A stretch of DNA of 34,993 nucleotides from positions 1 to 34,993 of the forward strand of contig SVPH01000026.1 of NCBI GenBank assembly GCA_015065965.1, given 5' to 3'. The notes below the pieces were generated by a model. It was not told where the DNA came from and ran no database searches. It saw only the letters and a program-made list of their open reading frames with translations. The DNA is from Oscillospiraceae bacterium (lineage in GTDB: Bacteria > Bacillota > Clostridia > Oscillospirales > Acutalibacteraceae). Made by a program: the position numbers and the translations under genes. Numbering within the stretch: the first letter of the stretch is position 1; each line of letters starts with the position of its first letter. Positions 1-6,456 of the stretch are shown piece after piece.

Positions 1-303
1 CATTTCTTTAAAGAAGCGCTTGCCGTTATGTGCAATAATTCGCGTTACGGCGGCAATGTTTTTGCAGGATGGACAAGCGTAAGCAACCGTAAAGGCAAGG
101 GCGACGAATGGGCGCTGACTGATGAAGAACTTGAAACGGTTGTTTATCAAACAGGTGAGGATTCAAGCATTTTCGGCCTTGATTTTCCTTATTCAAAGCC
201 TGAACATATCAAATTTGATATTGCGCGTATAAAGAGCCTTGATATAAGCGAAGAATGCAAAGAAAAAATTCTCGGCAAAACGCTGGAAAGAGTTTTAAAG
301 TAA
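1..303 (+). CDS. Amidohydrolase-like protein, C-terminal fragment
   Basis: The reading frame is open from the left edge and ends at TAA 303, so only the last 100 residues are present. The tail ends in a short helix-like segment of the form ISEECKEKILGKTLERVL. This resembles the closing segment of amidohydrolase-2 (TIM-barrel metal hydrolase) proteins, in which a stretch like 'dkekIlggNAkrll' follows the last barrel strand. The SSIFGLDFPYSKPEH segment, just before it, fits the late-barrel loop that usually carries a metal-binding Asp. The metal ligands of the early strands lie outside the window, so substrate and reaction cannot be inferred. A strong intrinsic terminator follows 15 bp after the stop, so this is the last gene of its transcript. 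Confidence 0.5.
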   Translation, partial: HFFKEALAVMCNNSRYGGNVFAGWTSVSNRKGKGDEWALTDEELETVVYQTGEDSSIFGLDFPYSKPEHIKFDIARIKSLDISEECKEKILGKTLERVLK

Positions 304-317
304 ATATATTAATGTTT

Positions 318-348
318 AACGGTGCGGCTGTTGCTGCACCGTTTTTTT
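318..348 (+). terminator. Intrinsic terminator after the amidohydrolase-like gene
   Basis: A perfect 8-bp stem (AACGGTGC at 318-325 with GCACCGTT at 336-343) encloses a 10-nt loop and runs into a T-tract (342-348). It lies just after the stop at 303 and separates this gene from the 556-3991 cluster. Confidence 0.9.
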
Positions 349-349
349 A

Positions 350-466
350 TCTTAGAAAATTCTTAATATTTTTAATAGAATCTTAATGCAACAATATTTG
401 GAAAATCAGCCACTTTTATTATGAGAGTGATAAGAAAATTTTAAGAAAAACATAATAAAATCTTAG
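350..466. promoter_or_regulatory. AT-rich intergenic region with repeated TCTTA motifs
   Basis: The 252 bp between the first gene and the BspA-like gene are very AT-rich. TCTTA occurs on the + strand at 350, 361, 381 and 461, and its complement TAAGA at 431 and 442. Several copies are 11 or 20 bp apart, which would put them on one face of the helix. This could be a binding region for a response regulator, but short AT-rich words recur by chance here. I could not place a convincing -35/-10 pair for the downstream gene. Confidence 0.3.
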
Positions 467-555
467 AGGTTTGTGAGTTGAATATTAATATTTTTTTTAT
501 TACCATTTAATTAGGGAATATTGTTATTTGCCTAAAAAACTAAGGAGGACAAAAA

Positions 556-1584
556 ATGGAAAGGAAATTTAAAAGAATTCTGTCGGCTATTATGTGTGCA
601 GTTATGCTGCTTGCAGTAATTCCCACAGGTGCGTTTGCAGCGGAAAGAAATGCTGTTGACAGTGGCTTTTGCGGTGCAGACGGAGAAAATCTTACATGGA
701 CGCTCTATGATGACGGTGAACTTGTTATCAGCGGCGAAGGTGATATGGCAAATTATCACTATTTCTATATTGATCCGCCGTGGGAAGAGTATTTTCCGCA
801 GATTAAAGTAATTACCGTTGAGGAGGGTGTCACAAGCATAGGTTACTATGCATTTGTTGTTGCAACAACTTTGTATTACAGAGTTAATCTGCCCAAGAGT
901 ATTAAATCAATTGCAGGTCCAACGGTTGATACCGATTTGGACGGGCATTGCCTTGCTGTGTGTTATGCAGGGTCTGAAGAAGACTGGGCTGAGGTTGAAC
1001 ACAGGCACTATGATATAGGTGTGAAGTATGAGGGTGACGGCACATGGTTTGAAGAGGCTTATACGGGTTCGTGCTACGGTGAAGACTTAACAAAAGCAAT
1101 TGTTGATTGCTGCATAAAGATGTATTTCAACGGAGAAGAGCCGCCGATTTTTTGTGAAGTTTTCTGCTTTCAGGCAGGTGACAGATGGCCCGATGATGAA
1201 GTTGATGTATATGTTCATTTCTATTTAGGCGAAACAGAAGCCGAAAAAGTTCTTATATACGGAAGATTCGGCGACAGGGACGAATTTTTTATCGGCGAGA
1301 GAGAGGTTGGTAAAACAACGAAAGCAACCGTAACAATACCGCCTGCCGACTACGGAGAGTTTTATGTAAGAGCAGAACTTGTTGATGCTGCCGGGAAAAT
1401 TGTTGCAGCATCAGAGGATTATTTGCTTGAAAACGATGCAATTCCCGAACCTGAGGTTGATCCTACGGAAGGCATGACTTTCTTTGAAAAAATAAAATAT
1501 ACATTTAACCTTTTTGTTGCTGAGATTGCATGGGGAATATATGTAATGAACATTTTGTTTTATCTTATTGGAATGTCGTTTTAA
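556..1584 (+). CDS. BspA-like secreted surface protein with C-terminal membrane segment
   Basis: A 342 aa protein. The start is fixed by a strong RBS (AAGGAGG, about 8 bp upstream). Residues 1-29 form a signal peptide (basic MERKFKR start, hydrophobic core, cleavage likely after GAFA). The mature N-terminus has the segment WTLYDDGELVISGEGDM and then VEEGVTSIGYYAF, which are the typical entry and first repeat of BspA/LRR_5 leucine-rich surface proteins of gut Firmicutes. Only one or two repeats are recognisable, so it is short for that group. A second beta-rich region spans about 180-300. The last 25 residues are hydrophobic and end in Phe, consistent with a membrane anchor. The signal peptide and RBS region closely resemble those of the gene at 3443. 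Its function is unknown; surface binding or adhesion is the usual guess for the family. Confidence 0.7.
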   Translation: MERKFKRILSAIMCAVMLLAVIPTGAFAAERNAVDSGFCGADGENLTWTLYDDGELVISGEGDMANYHYFYIDPPWEEYFPQIKVITVEEGVTSIGYYAFVVATTLYYRVNLPKSIKSIAGPTVDTDLDGHCLAVCYAGSEEDWAEVEHRHYDIGVKYEGDGTWFEEAYTGSCYGEDLTKAIVDCCIKMYFNGEEPPIFCEVFCFQAGDRWPDDEVDVYVHFYLGETEAEKVLIYGRFGDRDEFFIGEREVGKTTKATVTIPPADYGEFYVRAELVDAAGKIVAASEDYLLENDAIPEPEVDPTEGMTFFEKIKYTFNLFVAEIAWGIYVMNILFYLIGMSF

Positions 1585-1616
1585 CAATTTGATGCTGTTA
1601 AGAGAGGAGAGAAAAC

Positions 1617-3044
1617 ATGAATTTTAACATATCAAAAGAAAAATTGCTTGAAGGCATAAACATAATGAATTCATTCGGCACAAGGCTTACGGGTTCAAAG
1701 GGCCACAACGATTTTGTTTCTTATTTGAAAAAGGAGATAAAGGATATGGGGATTGATGTTTATTCAGACCGCTACTCCTTTGACCGCTGGGAAGCAAAAG
1801 AATCTTCAATAGTTATTCATACAGATAACGGATATGAAGTCATTGAGGTTTCATCGGAATGGCCGTATTCGGGCGAAACACCAAAAGAAGGAATCACTGC
1901 AGAAATCGTAGAGGTTAAAGAAAAACACATAGGTTTTGCAGGCGTAAAAAATAAAATTGCTTTGGTTAAGGTGCACGATTTGGGTCAGATACCAACGGGC
2001 GTTGCTTTTAATCAGCGTAATTCATTTCCAAGAGATTTAAGCCTGCCTGCTTATTACAAAGGTCCTGTTGCAACATCATTTGTAAATTTCCCTCTGTTTT
2101 CTGTTGCGAAGAAAATGGGCGCAAAAGCGATAATCTGCATCTGGCAAGGCATGAGCAGCGAAATGGTAAAGGGTCAGTATCTTTCATTTATTCAATCTTA
2201 TCTCAATATTCCTTGTTTATGGGTAAGTGAAAAAGAAGGCGAAAAGTTGCTTCGTGCAGCCCGTAATAAGCAAAAAGCAACGCTCACTTTGCTTGCCGAA
2301 AAAGAGAAAAACGCCAAAACAGAAAGTTTTTATTCCGTTATAGAAGGTAAAAACAGCAAAGAAGCAATTATTATCAACACGCATACCGACGGCACAAACT
2401 GTGTTGAAGAAAACGGTCCGATTGCAATGCTTGAAATAATGAAATATTTTAAAGATAAGCAACCTGACAGAACACTCATCTTTGTTTTTGTTACGGGACA
2501 TTTCAGGCTTCATGAATTCAAGCAGAATGATATTCAGGCATCTTCAAAGTGGCTGAAAAATCACCGTGATATGTGGGACGGCAAAAAAGGTCACATTAAA
2601 GCCGTTGCAGGCGTGAGCGTTGAGCATCTCGGATGTACGGAATGGAAAGATGTTGACGGCGTGTATCAGAAAACAGACGATATAGATGTTGAACTCGTTT
2701 ATACAGGAAACAAGAAAATGGATGAAATATATTATGACTCAATCAAAGGAAGAGAAAATATCAGAACAATAACTTTGCGAGGACATAATATTCTTCATTT
2801 CGGCGAGGGTCAGCCTTTAAGAAACGTAGGCATACCTGAAATTGCGCTTGTTACCGCACCCGATTATCTTACAGTTGTGAGCGAAAGTCATGAAATGGAA
2901 AAATTCAATTTGGATTTGATGCATGAACAAACGCTGACATTCATTGAAATCATACAGAAAATAGATGCAACACCTTCTGACCAACTCGGCAAGCCCGAAC
3001 CGTATACTTTCGGATTAGGCAGAATAAAAAACAAGAATAAATAA
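1617..3044 (+). CDS. Divergent M28-like metallohydrolase with PA-type insertion
   Basis: A 475 aa cytoplasmic-looking protein (no signal peptide), with RBS GAGAGGAG just upstream. The N-terminal ISKEKLLEGINIMNSFGTRLTGSKGH segment is the usual opening of M28 (aminopeptidase S/Y) proteins. Residues 90-225 fit a protease-associated (PA) insertion. The M28 core restarts at 250 with INTHTDG (His256, Asp258). The expected bridging Asp region reads VEENG (264-267). The usual Glu-Glu pair (catalytic base plus ligand) is replaced by Gly294-His295 in FVTGHF. The next ligand position reads VSVEHLG (335-339), and a late His is at 425. The fold call is fairly safe. Peptidase activity is doubtful because the general-base Glu is not where it should be, although the remaining residues could still bind metal. 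It sits 32 bp after the BspA-like gene and 20 bp before a small peptide gene, so it is probably co-transcribed with both. Confidence 0.65.
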   Translation: MNFNISKEKLLEGINIMNSFGTRLTGSKGHNDFVSYLKKEIKDMGIDVYSDRYSFDRWEAKESSIVIHTDNGYEVIEVSSEWPYSGETPKEGITAEIVEVKEKHIGFAGVKNKIALVKVHDLGQIPTGVAFNQRNSFPRDLSLPAYYKGPVATSFVNFPLFSVAKKMGAKAIICIWQGMSSEMVKGQYLSFIQSYLNIPCLWVSEKEGEKLLRAARNKQKATLTLLAEKEKNAKTESFYSVIEGKNSKEAIIINTHTDGTNCVEENGPIAMLEIMKYFKDKQPDRTLIFVFVTGHFRLHEFKQNDIQASSKWLKNHRDMWDGKKGHIKAVAGVSVEHLGCTEWKDVDGVYQKTDDIDVELVYTGNKKMDEIYYDSIKGRENIRTITLRGHNILHFGEGQPLRNVGIPEIALVTAPDYLTVVSESHEMEKFNLDLMHEQTLTFIEIIQKIDATPSDQLGKPEPYTFGLGRIKNKNK

Positions 3045-3064
3045 TTGAAAGGAAAGTGAAATAT

Positions 3065-3241
3065 ATGATGACCTTATCGGTTCTTGCTCTTATAGTAAAC
3101 AGTCCCTGGTATTTTGCGGAAGATATCGAAAGGCTGACAGGATATTATCCGGAGTGGATTGTTGATGTTTTCGGTGGAATGTATTCATACATACTTGAAG
3201 CAATTGAAAACTTTGGAAGTCTTATAATGAGATTGTTTTGA
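3065..3241 (+). CDS. Small hydrophobic peptide (58 aa), unknown function
   Basis: A 58 aa product starting at ATG 3065. The RBS AAAGGAAAG lies about 9 bp upstream, and an in-frame GTG at 3056 is too close to that RBS. The N-terminus is hydrophobic (MMTLSVLALIVNSPWYF). A central YYPEWI motif is followed by an amphipathic segment with YILEAIENF, and the peptide ends in MRLF. It shares a YxPExI...LEAI pattern and a terminal Phe with the next ORF (3268-3420). It lies 20 bp after the M28-like gene and 26 bp before the next ORF, which suggests one transcript. I do not recognise a family. It could be a membrane peptide, a secreted peptide or a decayed remnant. Confidence 0.5.
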   Translation: MMTLSVLALIVNSPWYFAEDIERLTGYYPEWIVDVFGGMYSYILEAIENFGSLIMRLF

Positions 3242-3267
3242 TTTGTTTTACTGAAAGGAGAATTTTT

Positions 3268-3420
3268 ATGTTTTTTGGACCGTTTTTACCTATCGTACCG
3301 CTTATGCTTCTTTTGGAGTATCTCCCCGAATCAATCGGCGGACCGATTCAGGAGTTTGTTACCGACAGTTGGTATCAGATGCTTGAAGCAATAAGCGAAT
3401 TAATGGGAGTAGCATTTTAA
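3268..3420 (+). CDS. Small hydrophobic peptide (50 aa), unknown function
   Basis: The start at ATG 3268 is chosen because GAAAGGAG lies 7-8 bp upstream; an in-frame upstream codon at 3238 has no RBS. The product begins MFFGPFLPIVPLMLLLEYLPES (a hydrophobic, proline-rich segment that could be one membrane helix), then has an acidic amphipathic stretch with YQMLEAISELM and ends in GVAF. It looks like a paralogue of the preceding 58 aa peptide and also recalls the GMSF end of the BspA-like protein at 556-1584. The function is unknown. The dedicated RBS argues that it is translated. Confidence 0.5.
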   Translation: MFFGPFLPIVPLMLLLEYLPESIGGPIQEFVTDSWYQMLEAISELMGVAF

Positions 3421-3442
3421 AATAGATTATTGGGAGGACAAA

Positions 3443-3991
3443 ATGAAAAGATTTAAAAGATTTACGGCAATTATACTTTGCGCAATTCTTGCATTCACCG
3501 CAATTCCTATGAGTGCGTTTGCAACCGGTGAACCATATGTCGAAATTAAATTTGCAAATGGAGAAAATTCAAAAATAACCTTTGATGAAACAAAAGAAGT
3601 TTATATTGAATATGATGCAGGTGAATATGAGGATTATGAAATAGACTGGCAGATATCAACTGCACATCGTTTGAAAACCAAATATATAACCGATGAGCAG
3701 ACGGGACATATAACAAGAGCAAAAATAAAAGGTACATGTTTAGGCGGTTATTCAATTACAGTAAAAATACTTGATAAAAACGGCAATGAAATAGCATCGG
3801 CAAAAGAGTATTTTTCAGTTGTGGAATCAGAAAACAAAAGTCTCAAAGAAAAATTACACATATTTTTTATAAATGCCAATTTTGTTACATTCTTCACAAC
3901 ATTCTTTTTGATTGTTCCCATTGTTTTCGGTCCTATAATTACACCAATAAGTCTTTTGGTTAATGCCATAACCGAATGGTTAGGTAAATAA
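3443..3991 (+). CDS. Small secreted or membrane-anchored protein (182 aa)
   Basis: The RBS GGGAGGAC precedes ATG 3443 by about 6 bp. Residues 1-27 are a signal peptide (MKRFKRF, hydrophobic core, cleavage after SAFA) very like that of the 556 gene. Residues 30-130 form a beta-rich domain with the spacing of an Ig-like or bacterial Ig fold (ITVKILDKNGNEIASAKEYFSVV looks like its last strands). A Lys-rich linker leads to a hydrophobic segment (about 140-178) that could span the membrane once or twice, ending EWLGK. It is the last gene of the 541-3991 cluster and is followed by a strong bidirectional terminator. No enzymatic motif is visible. Confidence 0.6.
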   Translation: MKRFKRFTAIILCAILAFTAIPMSAFATGEPYVEIKFANGENSKITFDETKEVYIEYDAGEYEDYEIDWQISTAHRLKTKYITDEQTGHITRAKIKGTCLGGYSITVKILDKNGNEIASAKEYFSVVESENKSLKEKLHIFFINANFVTFFTTFFLIVPIVFGPIITPISLLVNAITEWLGK

Positions 3992-3995
3992 ATTA

Positions 3996-4028
3996 AACCA
4001 CGGAAAGCAAAATCTGCTTTCCGTGGTT
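3996..4028. terminator. Bidirectional terminator between convergent genes
   Basis: A perfect 14-bp stem (3996-4009 with 4015-4028) has a 5-nt loop, placed between the stop at 3991 (+) and the stop at 4034 (-). The T-richness on both sides is modest but the stem is very strong, so it probably serves both strands. Confidence 0.85.
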
Positions 4029-4033
4029 GTTTA

Positions 4034-4453
4034 TCAGTCTCTTGTGTTCATTGAGTTCCTGTAGACAATAAATCTGCAGTAGAGATATTCCGTAACAAGG
4101 TTAACAGCCATTGTGCCTGCTTCAATGAGATATTCGTTGATTCCCAGTGCAGTGAGTTCGTGAGTCCACCATGTTGAAAGGGGAGCAAACACACAATAGA
4201 AAAGCGCAACTTTAAACATTGCAACGGGAATGTTTGCGGCTGATTTGAAGGTGAACTTTCTGTTGAATGTGAAGTTCCACAGCACGGAGAGAGCAAGCGA
4301 TATGATGTAACTTACGGTATTGTTCAGCCCTGCAACCTCAAAAAGCAGAGTGAACGAAACAAGTTGAATAATGCCTGCCGAGGCAGAGAAAAGTGCAAAT
4401 TTAATAATCTGAAGAATATTTTGCTTTTTTGTCATTTTGTTATCGTTACTCAT
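4034..4453 (-). CDS. GtrA-like membrane protein
   Basis: A 139 aa protein with four predicted membrane helices (about 14-35, 45-62, 78-98 and 108-128) and the conserved NFTFNRKFTF segment between helices 2 and 3. That segment is diagnostic of GtrA/DPMS-flippase family proteins, which are thought to help move polyprenyl-linked sugars across the membrane. Its ATG overlaps the stop of the upstream isomerase-like gene by 4 bp (ATGA). The RBS AAGGAG is inside that gene, so the two are translationally coupled. No glycosyltransferase partner is encoded nearby, so its sugar substrate is unknown. Confidence 0.88.
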   Translation of the reverse strand: MSNDNKMTKKQNILQIIKFALFSASAGIIQLVSFTLLFEVAGLNNTVSYIISLALSVLWNFTFNRKFTFKSAANIPVAMFKVALFYCVFAPLSTWWTHELTALGINEYLIEAGTMAVNLVTEYLYCRFIVYRNSMNTRD

Positions 4454-5310
4454 TTTAAGTTCTCCTTTGCTTTAAGATAAAGTGACGCAACTCGGCATGC
4501 TCTGTTGTATGCTTCGGCAATATATGTTTCAATCGGCATTGCGCCGTATTTATCGTTTTCATGCCTGTTCGGTTTGCTTTGAGTGGTAAGTTCAAAGGTC
4601 AGATTGCCGTTGAAACCGCATTTTACAAGCCTTTGTGCAACCTCGTTCCAATCGTGAATACCGTCAAACGGTAACAGATGAAGGTCGTCAATATATGTTA
4701 TTTTACCCGTAAAATCGCGGATGCCGAGGTTATCGTTAAGATGTGTGCATATGAGCCTGTCGCCATAGAGTTCAGTAAGGTTTTTGCCGTAGTTATAGCA
4801 CAGTTCATGCCCCGAATCCCAGCAGAAACCTGCCGATTTTTCACTCTTCAGAGCATTCATAAGAGCATCAAGATATTCAAAACCCTCTGTATTTTCAAGG
4901 GCAAGTTTAATGCCGAGTTCGCCTGCGCGCTTTGCAAGCACTCCGTAGCGTTCAATGCCGAGCGATGTGGGAATATACGGTTCATCAAAGCCGATGAAAG
5001 TATGAACAACCATAGCAGGTATTTCGTACCTTGCACAGAGTTCGGTATAATCAAGAAGTTCGTGCAGCGCAATATCGCCAAGTTCGCCCTCTGACCACAT
5101 GTCATCGGATTTGTTAAACGGAGCATGAAGATATTCAACAAACATATTTTCCTGTTTGCCGATTGAAACGAGTTTTGCAACATCTTCGTTTCTGCCGCTG
5201 TCATCAATGGCGAATCCTTCAAAGCCTGCTGCCTTGAAAAGTTTTATTTGTTCTGCTGAGGGTATTCCTAAACTGCAGATCGTTGCCAGCGCAAGTTTTT
5301 GATTATACAT
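4450..5310 (-). CDS. Sugar phosphate isomerase/epimerase-like TIM barrel (xylose isomerase-like)
   Basis: A 286 aa protein. ATG 5310 is preferred because GGTGAT lies 4-5 bp upstream; a possible in-frame start at 5355 has no RBS and would overlap the -35 region. It is an AP-endonuclease-2/xylose isomerase-like barrel. The strand-end motifs are HAPF, VVHTFIG, ALENTEG (Glu ligand), CWDSGHELCYN (Asp/His), THLNDN (His, Asp) and FELT (Glu), which are the usual divalent-metal ligands of this superfamily. Most relatives isomerise or epimerise sugars or inositols, but the substrate is not readable from sequence. It is coupled to a GtrA-like gene by a 4-bp overlap and is divergent from an S51 peptidase. 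Confidence 0.8.
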   Translation of the reverse strand: MYNQKLALATICSLGIPSAEQIKLFKAAGFEGFAIDDSGRNEDVAKLVSIGKQENMFVEYLHAPFNKSDDMWSEGELGDIALHELLDYTELCARYEIPAMVVHTFIGFDEPYIPTSLGIERYGVLAKRAGELGIKLALENTEGFEYLDALMNALKSEKSAGFCWDSGHELCYNYGKNLTELYGDRLICTHLNDNLGIRDFTGKITYIDDLHLLPFDGIHDWNEVAQRLVKCGFNGNLTFELTTQSKPNRHENDKYGAMPIETYIAEAYNRACRVASLYLKAKENLK

Positions 5311-5326
5311 ATTTATCACCGATTTA

Positions 5327-5355
5327 ATGTTAAAACAAAAGCAGGCAGTTGTCAA
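5327..5355 (-). promoter_or_regulatory. Candidate sigma-A promoter for the isomerase-like/GtrA operon
   Basis: Reading the minus strand, TTGACA (5355-5350) and TAACAT (5332-5327) are separated by 17 bp. The predicted start would be only about 10 nt before ATG 5310, so the leader would be very short. The -35 overlaps the -35 of the divergent promoter on the other strand. Confidence 0.5.
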
Positions 5356-5377
5356 GACGGTTAAATTATGATAATAT
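5349..5377 (+). promoter_or_regulatory. Candidate sigma-A promoter for the S51 peptidase
   Basis: TTGTCA (5349-5354), 17 bp, then TAATAT (5372-5377). The start point would fall near 5384, right at the RBS AGAGGTGAT. The -35 shares five bases with the -35 of the minus-strand promoter. Confidence 0.42.
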
Positions 5378-5396
5378 GTTTTCAGAGGTGATATTT

Positions 5397-6077
5397 ATGG
5401 GTATAGTTATAGGAATAGGCGGCGGAAGATATAGCGATAATGAAGTTCTGCCCATTTTTGAACACATTGTTTCGCTTTGTAAAAAGAAGAATCCTTCAGT
5501 TCTTTTTGTGCCGACGGCAGGTTTTGACGATATTAACGGCGATGAGCATATTTTCAGGCTTTTTATCGGGCTTGGATGCAGCGTTTCTGCTTTGCTTCTT
5601 ACCGACAAATCGCTCACAAAGGCAGAGATAGAAGATAAAATTCTTTCAAGCGATATTGTATATGCAGGCGGCGGTAATCTCAAATTTCTTATGGATACAT
5701 GGAAAGAAACCGGCGCAGACGAAATTTTCAGAAAAGCCTATGAAAAAGGAGTAATACTGTCGGGCTACAGTTCGGGTTCTATGTGCTGGTTTGCCGAGGG
5801 ATATGATGATTGCGGCGATGACAACGCATTTATGTTTGTTGACGGTATAGGCTTGCTGCCTTATTGCAACTGTCCTCACTTTGAAAGTGATTATTGGCAG
5901 AGTTTTACTCAGGCTGTAAAGGGAAGAGAACTCTCGGGAATTGCGGTTGATAACGGTGCGGCGATTGTTTATAACAACGGAGAATACTATACCTTGCAGG
6001 GTAATGACGGCGGTGAGGTTTATTATCTTGACAAAGAAAAATCTCACGAAAAAATGCTTTTTGCAAGTTTGAAATAA
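5397..6077 (+). CDS. Peptidase S51 family protein (dipeptidase E-like)
   Basis: A 226 aa protein. ATG 5397 is chosen because AGAGGTGAT lies 5 bp upstream; an in-frame TTG at 5349 has no RBS. It has the S51 arrangement: GIGGGRYS at the N-terminus, YAGGGN (89-94), the nucleophile elbow GYSSGS with Ser125, and a later HFES segment supplying the His. S51 members include cytoplasmic Asp-specific dipeptidase E and cyanophycinase; the short length and lack of a signal peptide fit the peptidase E branch. The elbow is SSGS rather than the commoner SAGA. It is a single-gene unit closed by a terminator at 6113. Confidence 0.85.
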   Translation: MGIVIGIGGGRYSDNEVLPIFEHIVSLCKKKNPSVLFVPTAGFDDINGDEHIFRLFIGLGCSVSALLLTDKSLTKAEIEDKILSSDIVYAGGGNLKFLMDTWKETGADEIFRKAYEKGVILSGYSSGSMCWFAEGYDDCGDDNAFMFVDGIGLLPYCNCPHFESDYWQSFTQAVKGRELSGIAVDNGAAIVYNNGEYYTLQGNDGGEVYYLDKEKSHEKMLFASLK

Positions 6078-6112
6078 ACATATTATAATGTATATAATAT
6101 ATTACATTATAT

Positions 6113-6143
6113 AAAACACAGTCCGAGCGGCTGTGTTTTTTTG
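6113..6143 (+). terminator. Intrinsic terminator after the S51 peptidase
   Basis: A 9-bp stem (AAAACACAG 6113-6121 with CTGTGTTTT 6131-6139) is followed by a T-tract. Just before it an AT-only inverted repeat (ATAATGTA 6085-6092 with TACATTAT 6104-6111) could form a second weak hairpin. Confidence 0.88.
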
Positions 6144-6219
6144 TTATCATAATTCAGGGTTGTGCATATACTGTTACGAAAGGAGAATAAATCCGGTAAA
6201 ATATGCTAATAATACATCT

Positions 6220-6264
6220 GCAGGCATTTTATTCCTGTGATATCACACGGCGTTAAATGCCTGC
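6220..6264. repeat. Inverted repeat with nested palindrome
   Basis: GCAGGCATTT (6220-6229) pairs with AAATGCCTGC (6255-6264), enclosing a perfect 12-bp palindrome TGTGATATCACA (6236-6247). On the + strand the outer stem is followed by a loose T-rich tract, so it may act as a second terminator, as an operator or as a folded RNA. Confidence 0.45.
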
Positions 6265-6285
6265 TTTTATTGTATTTTCTGAAAA

Positions 6286-6322
6286 TGTAACCGTTTTTTA
6301 CAGTTTTGTAACCATTTGTAAC
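6286..6322 (+). promoter_or_regulatory. WalR-like TGTAAC direct repeats
   Basis: TGTAAC occurs at 6286, 6307 and 6317, all on the same strand with spacings of 21 and 10 bp (about two and one helical turns). The known WalR (YycF) box is TGTWAH-N5-TGTWAH; here the closer pair is TGTAAC-N4-TGTAAC, one base short. WalR controls cell-wall genes including a 3D-domain protein in Bacillus, which makes the match biologically sensible for the gene at 6572. The sites lie 135-170 bp upstream of the likely -35. Confidence 0.4.
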
Positions 6323-6456
6323 TTTTTCTGTTTTTCACAAAAGAAATACCAAAAAATGACAAAAAGAAACAAAAACGTGTCGATTTACTCAGGTTTAAAA
6401 GGTAAAAAAACGGAAACGGTTTGTGCAAACTTCACAAAAAATTATTCTCAAAAAAT

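Larger units (their letters stand above)
6144..6456. other. Gene-free regulatory-looking stretch upstream of the G5/3D gene
   Basis: I see no supportable coding sequence here. A 67-codon ORF at 6257-6460 lacks an RBS and has unlikely composition. The region holds a long hairpin (6220-6264) and three TGTAAC direct repeats (6286, 6307, 6317); both are listed separately. An AGGAG at 6181-6185 has no start codon at usable distance: the nearest ATG, at 6202, is 16 bp away and would give only 17 codons. Confidence 0.5.
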
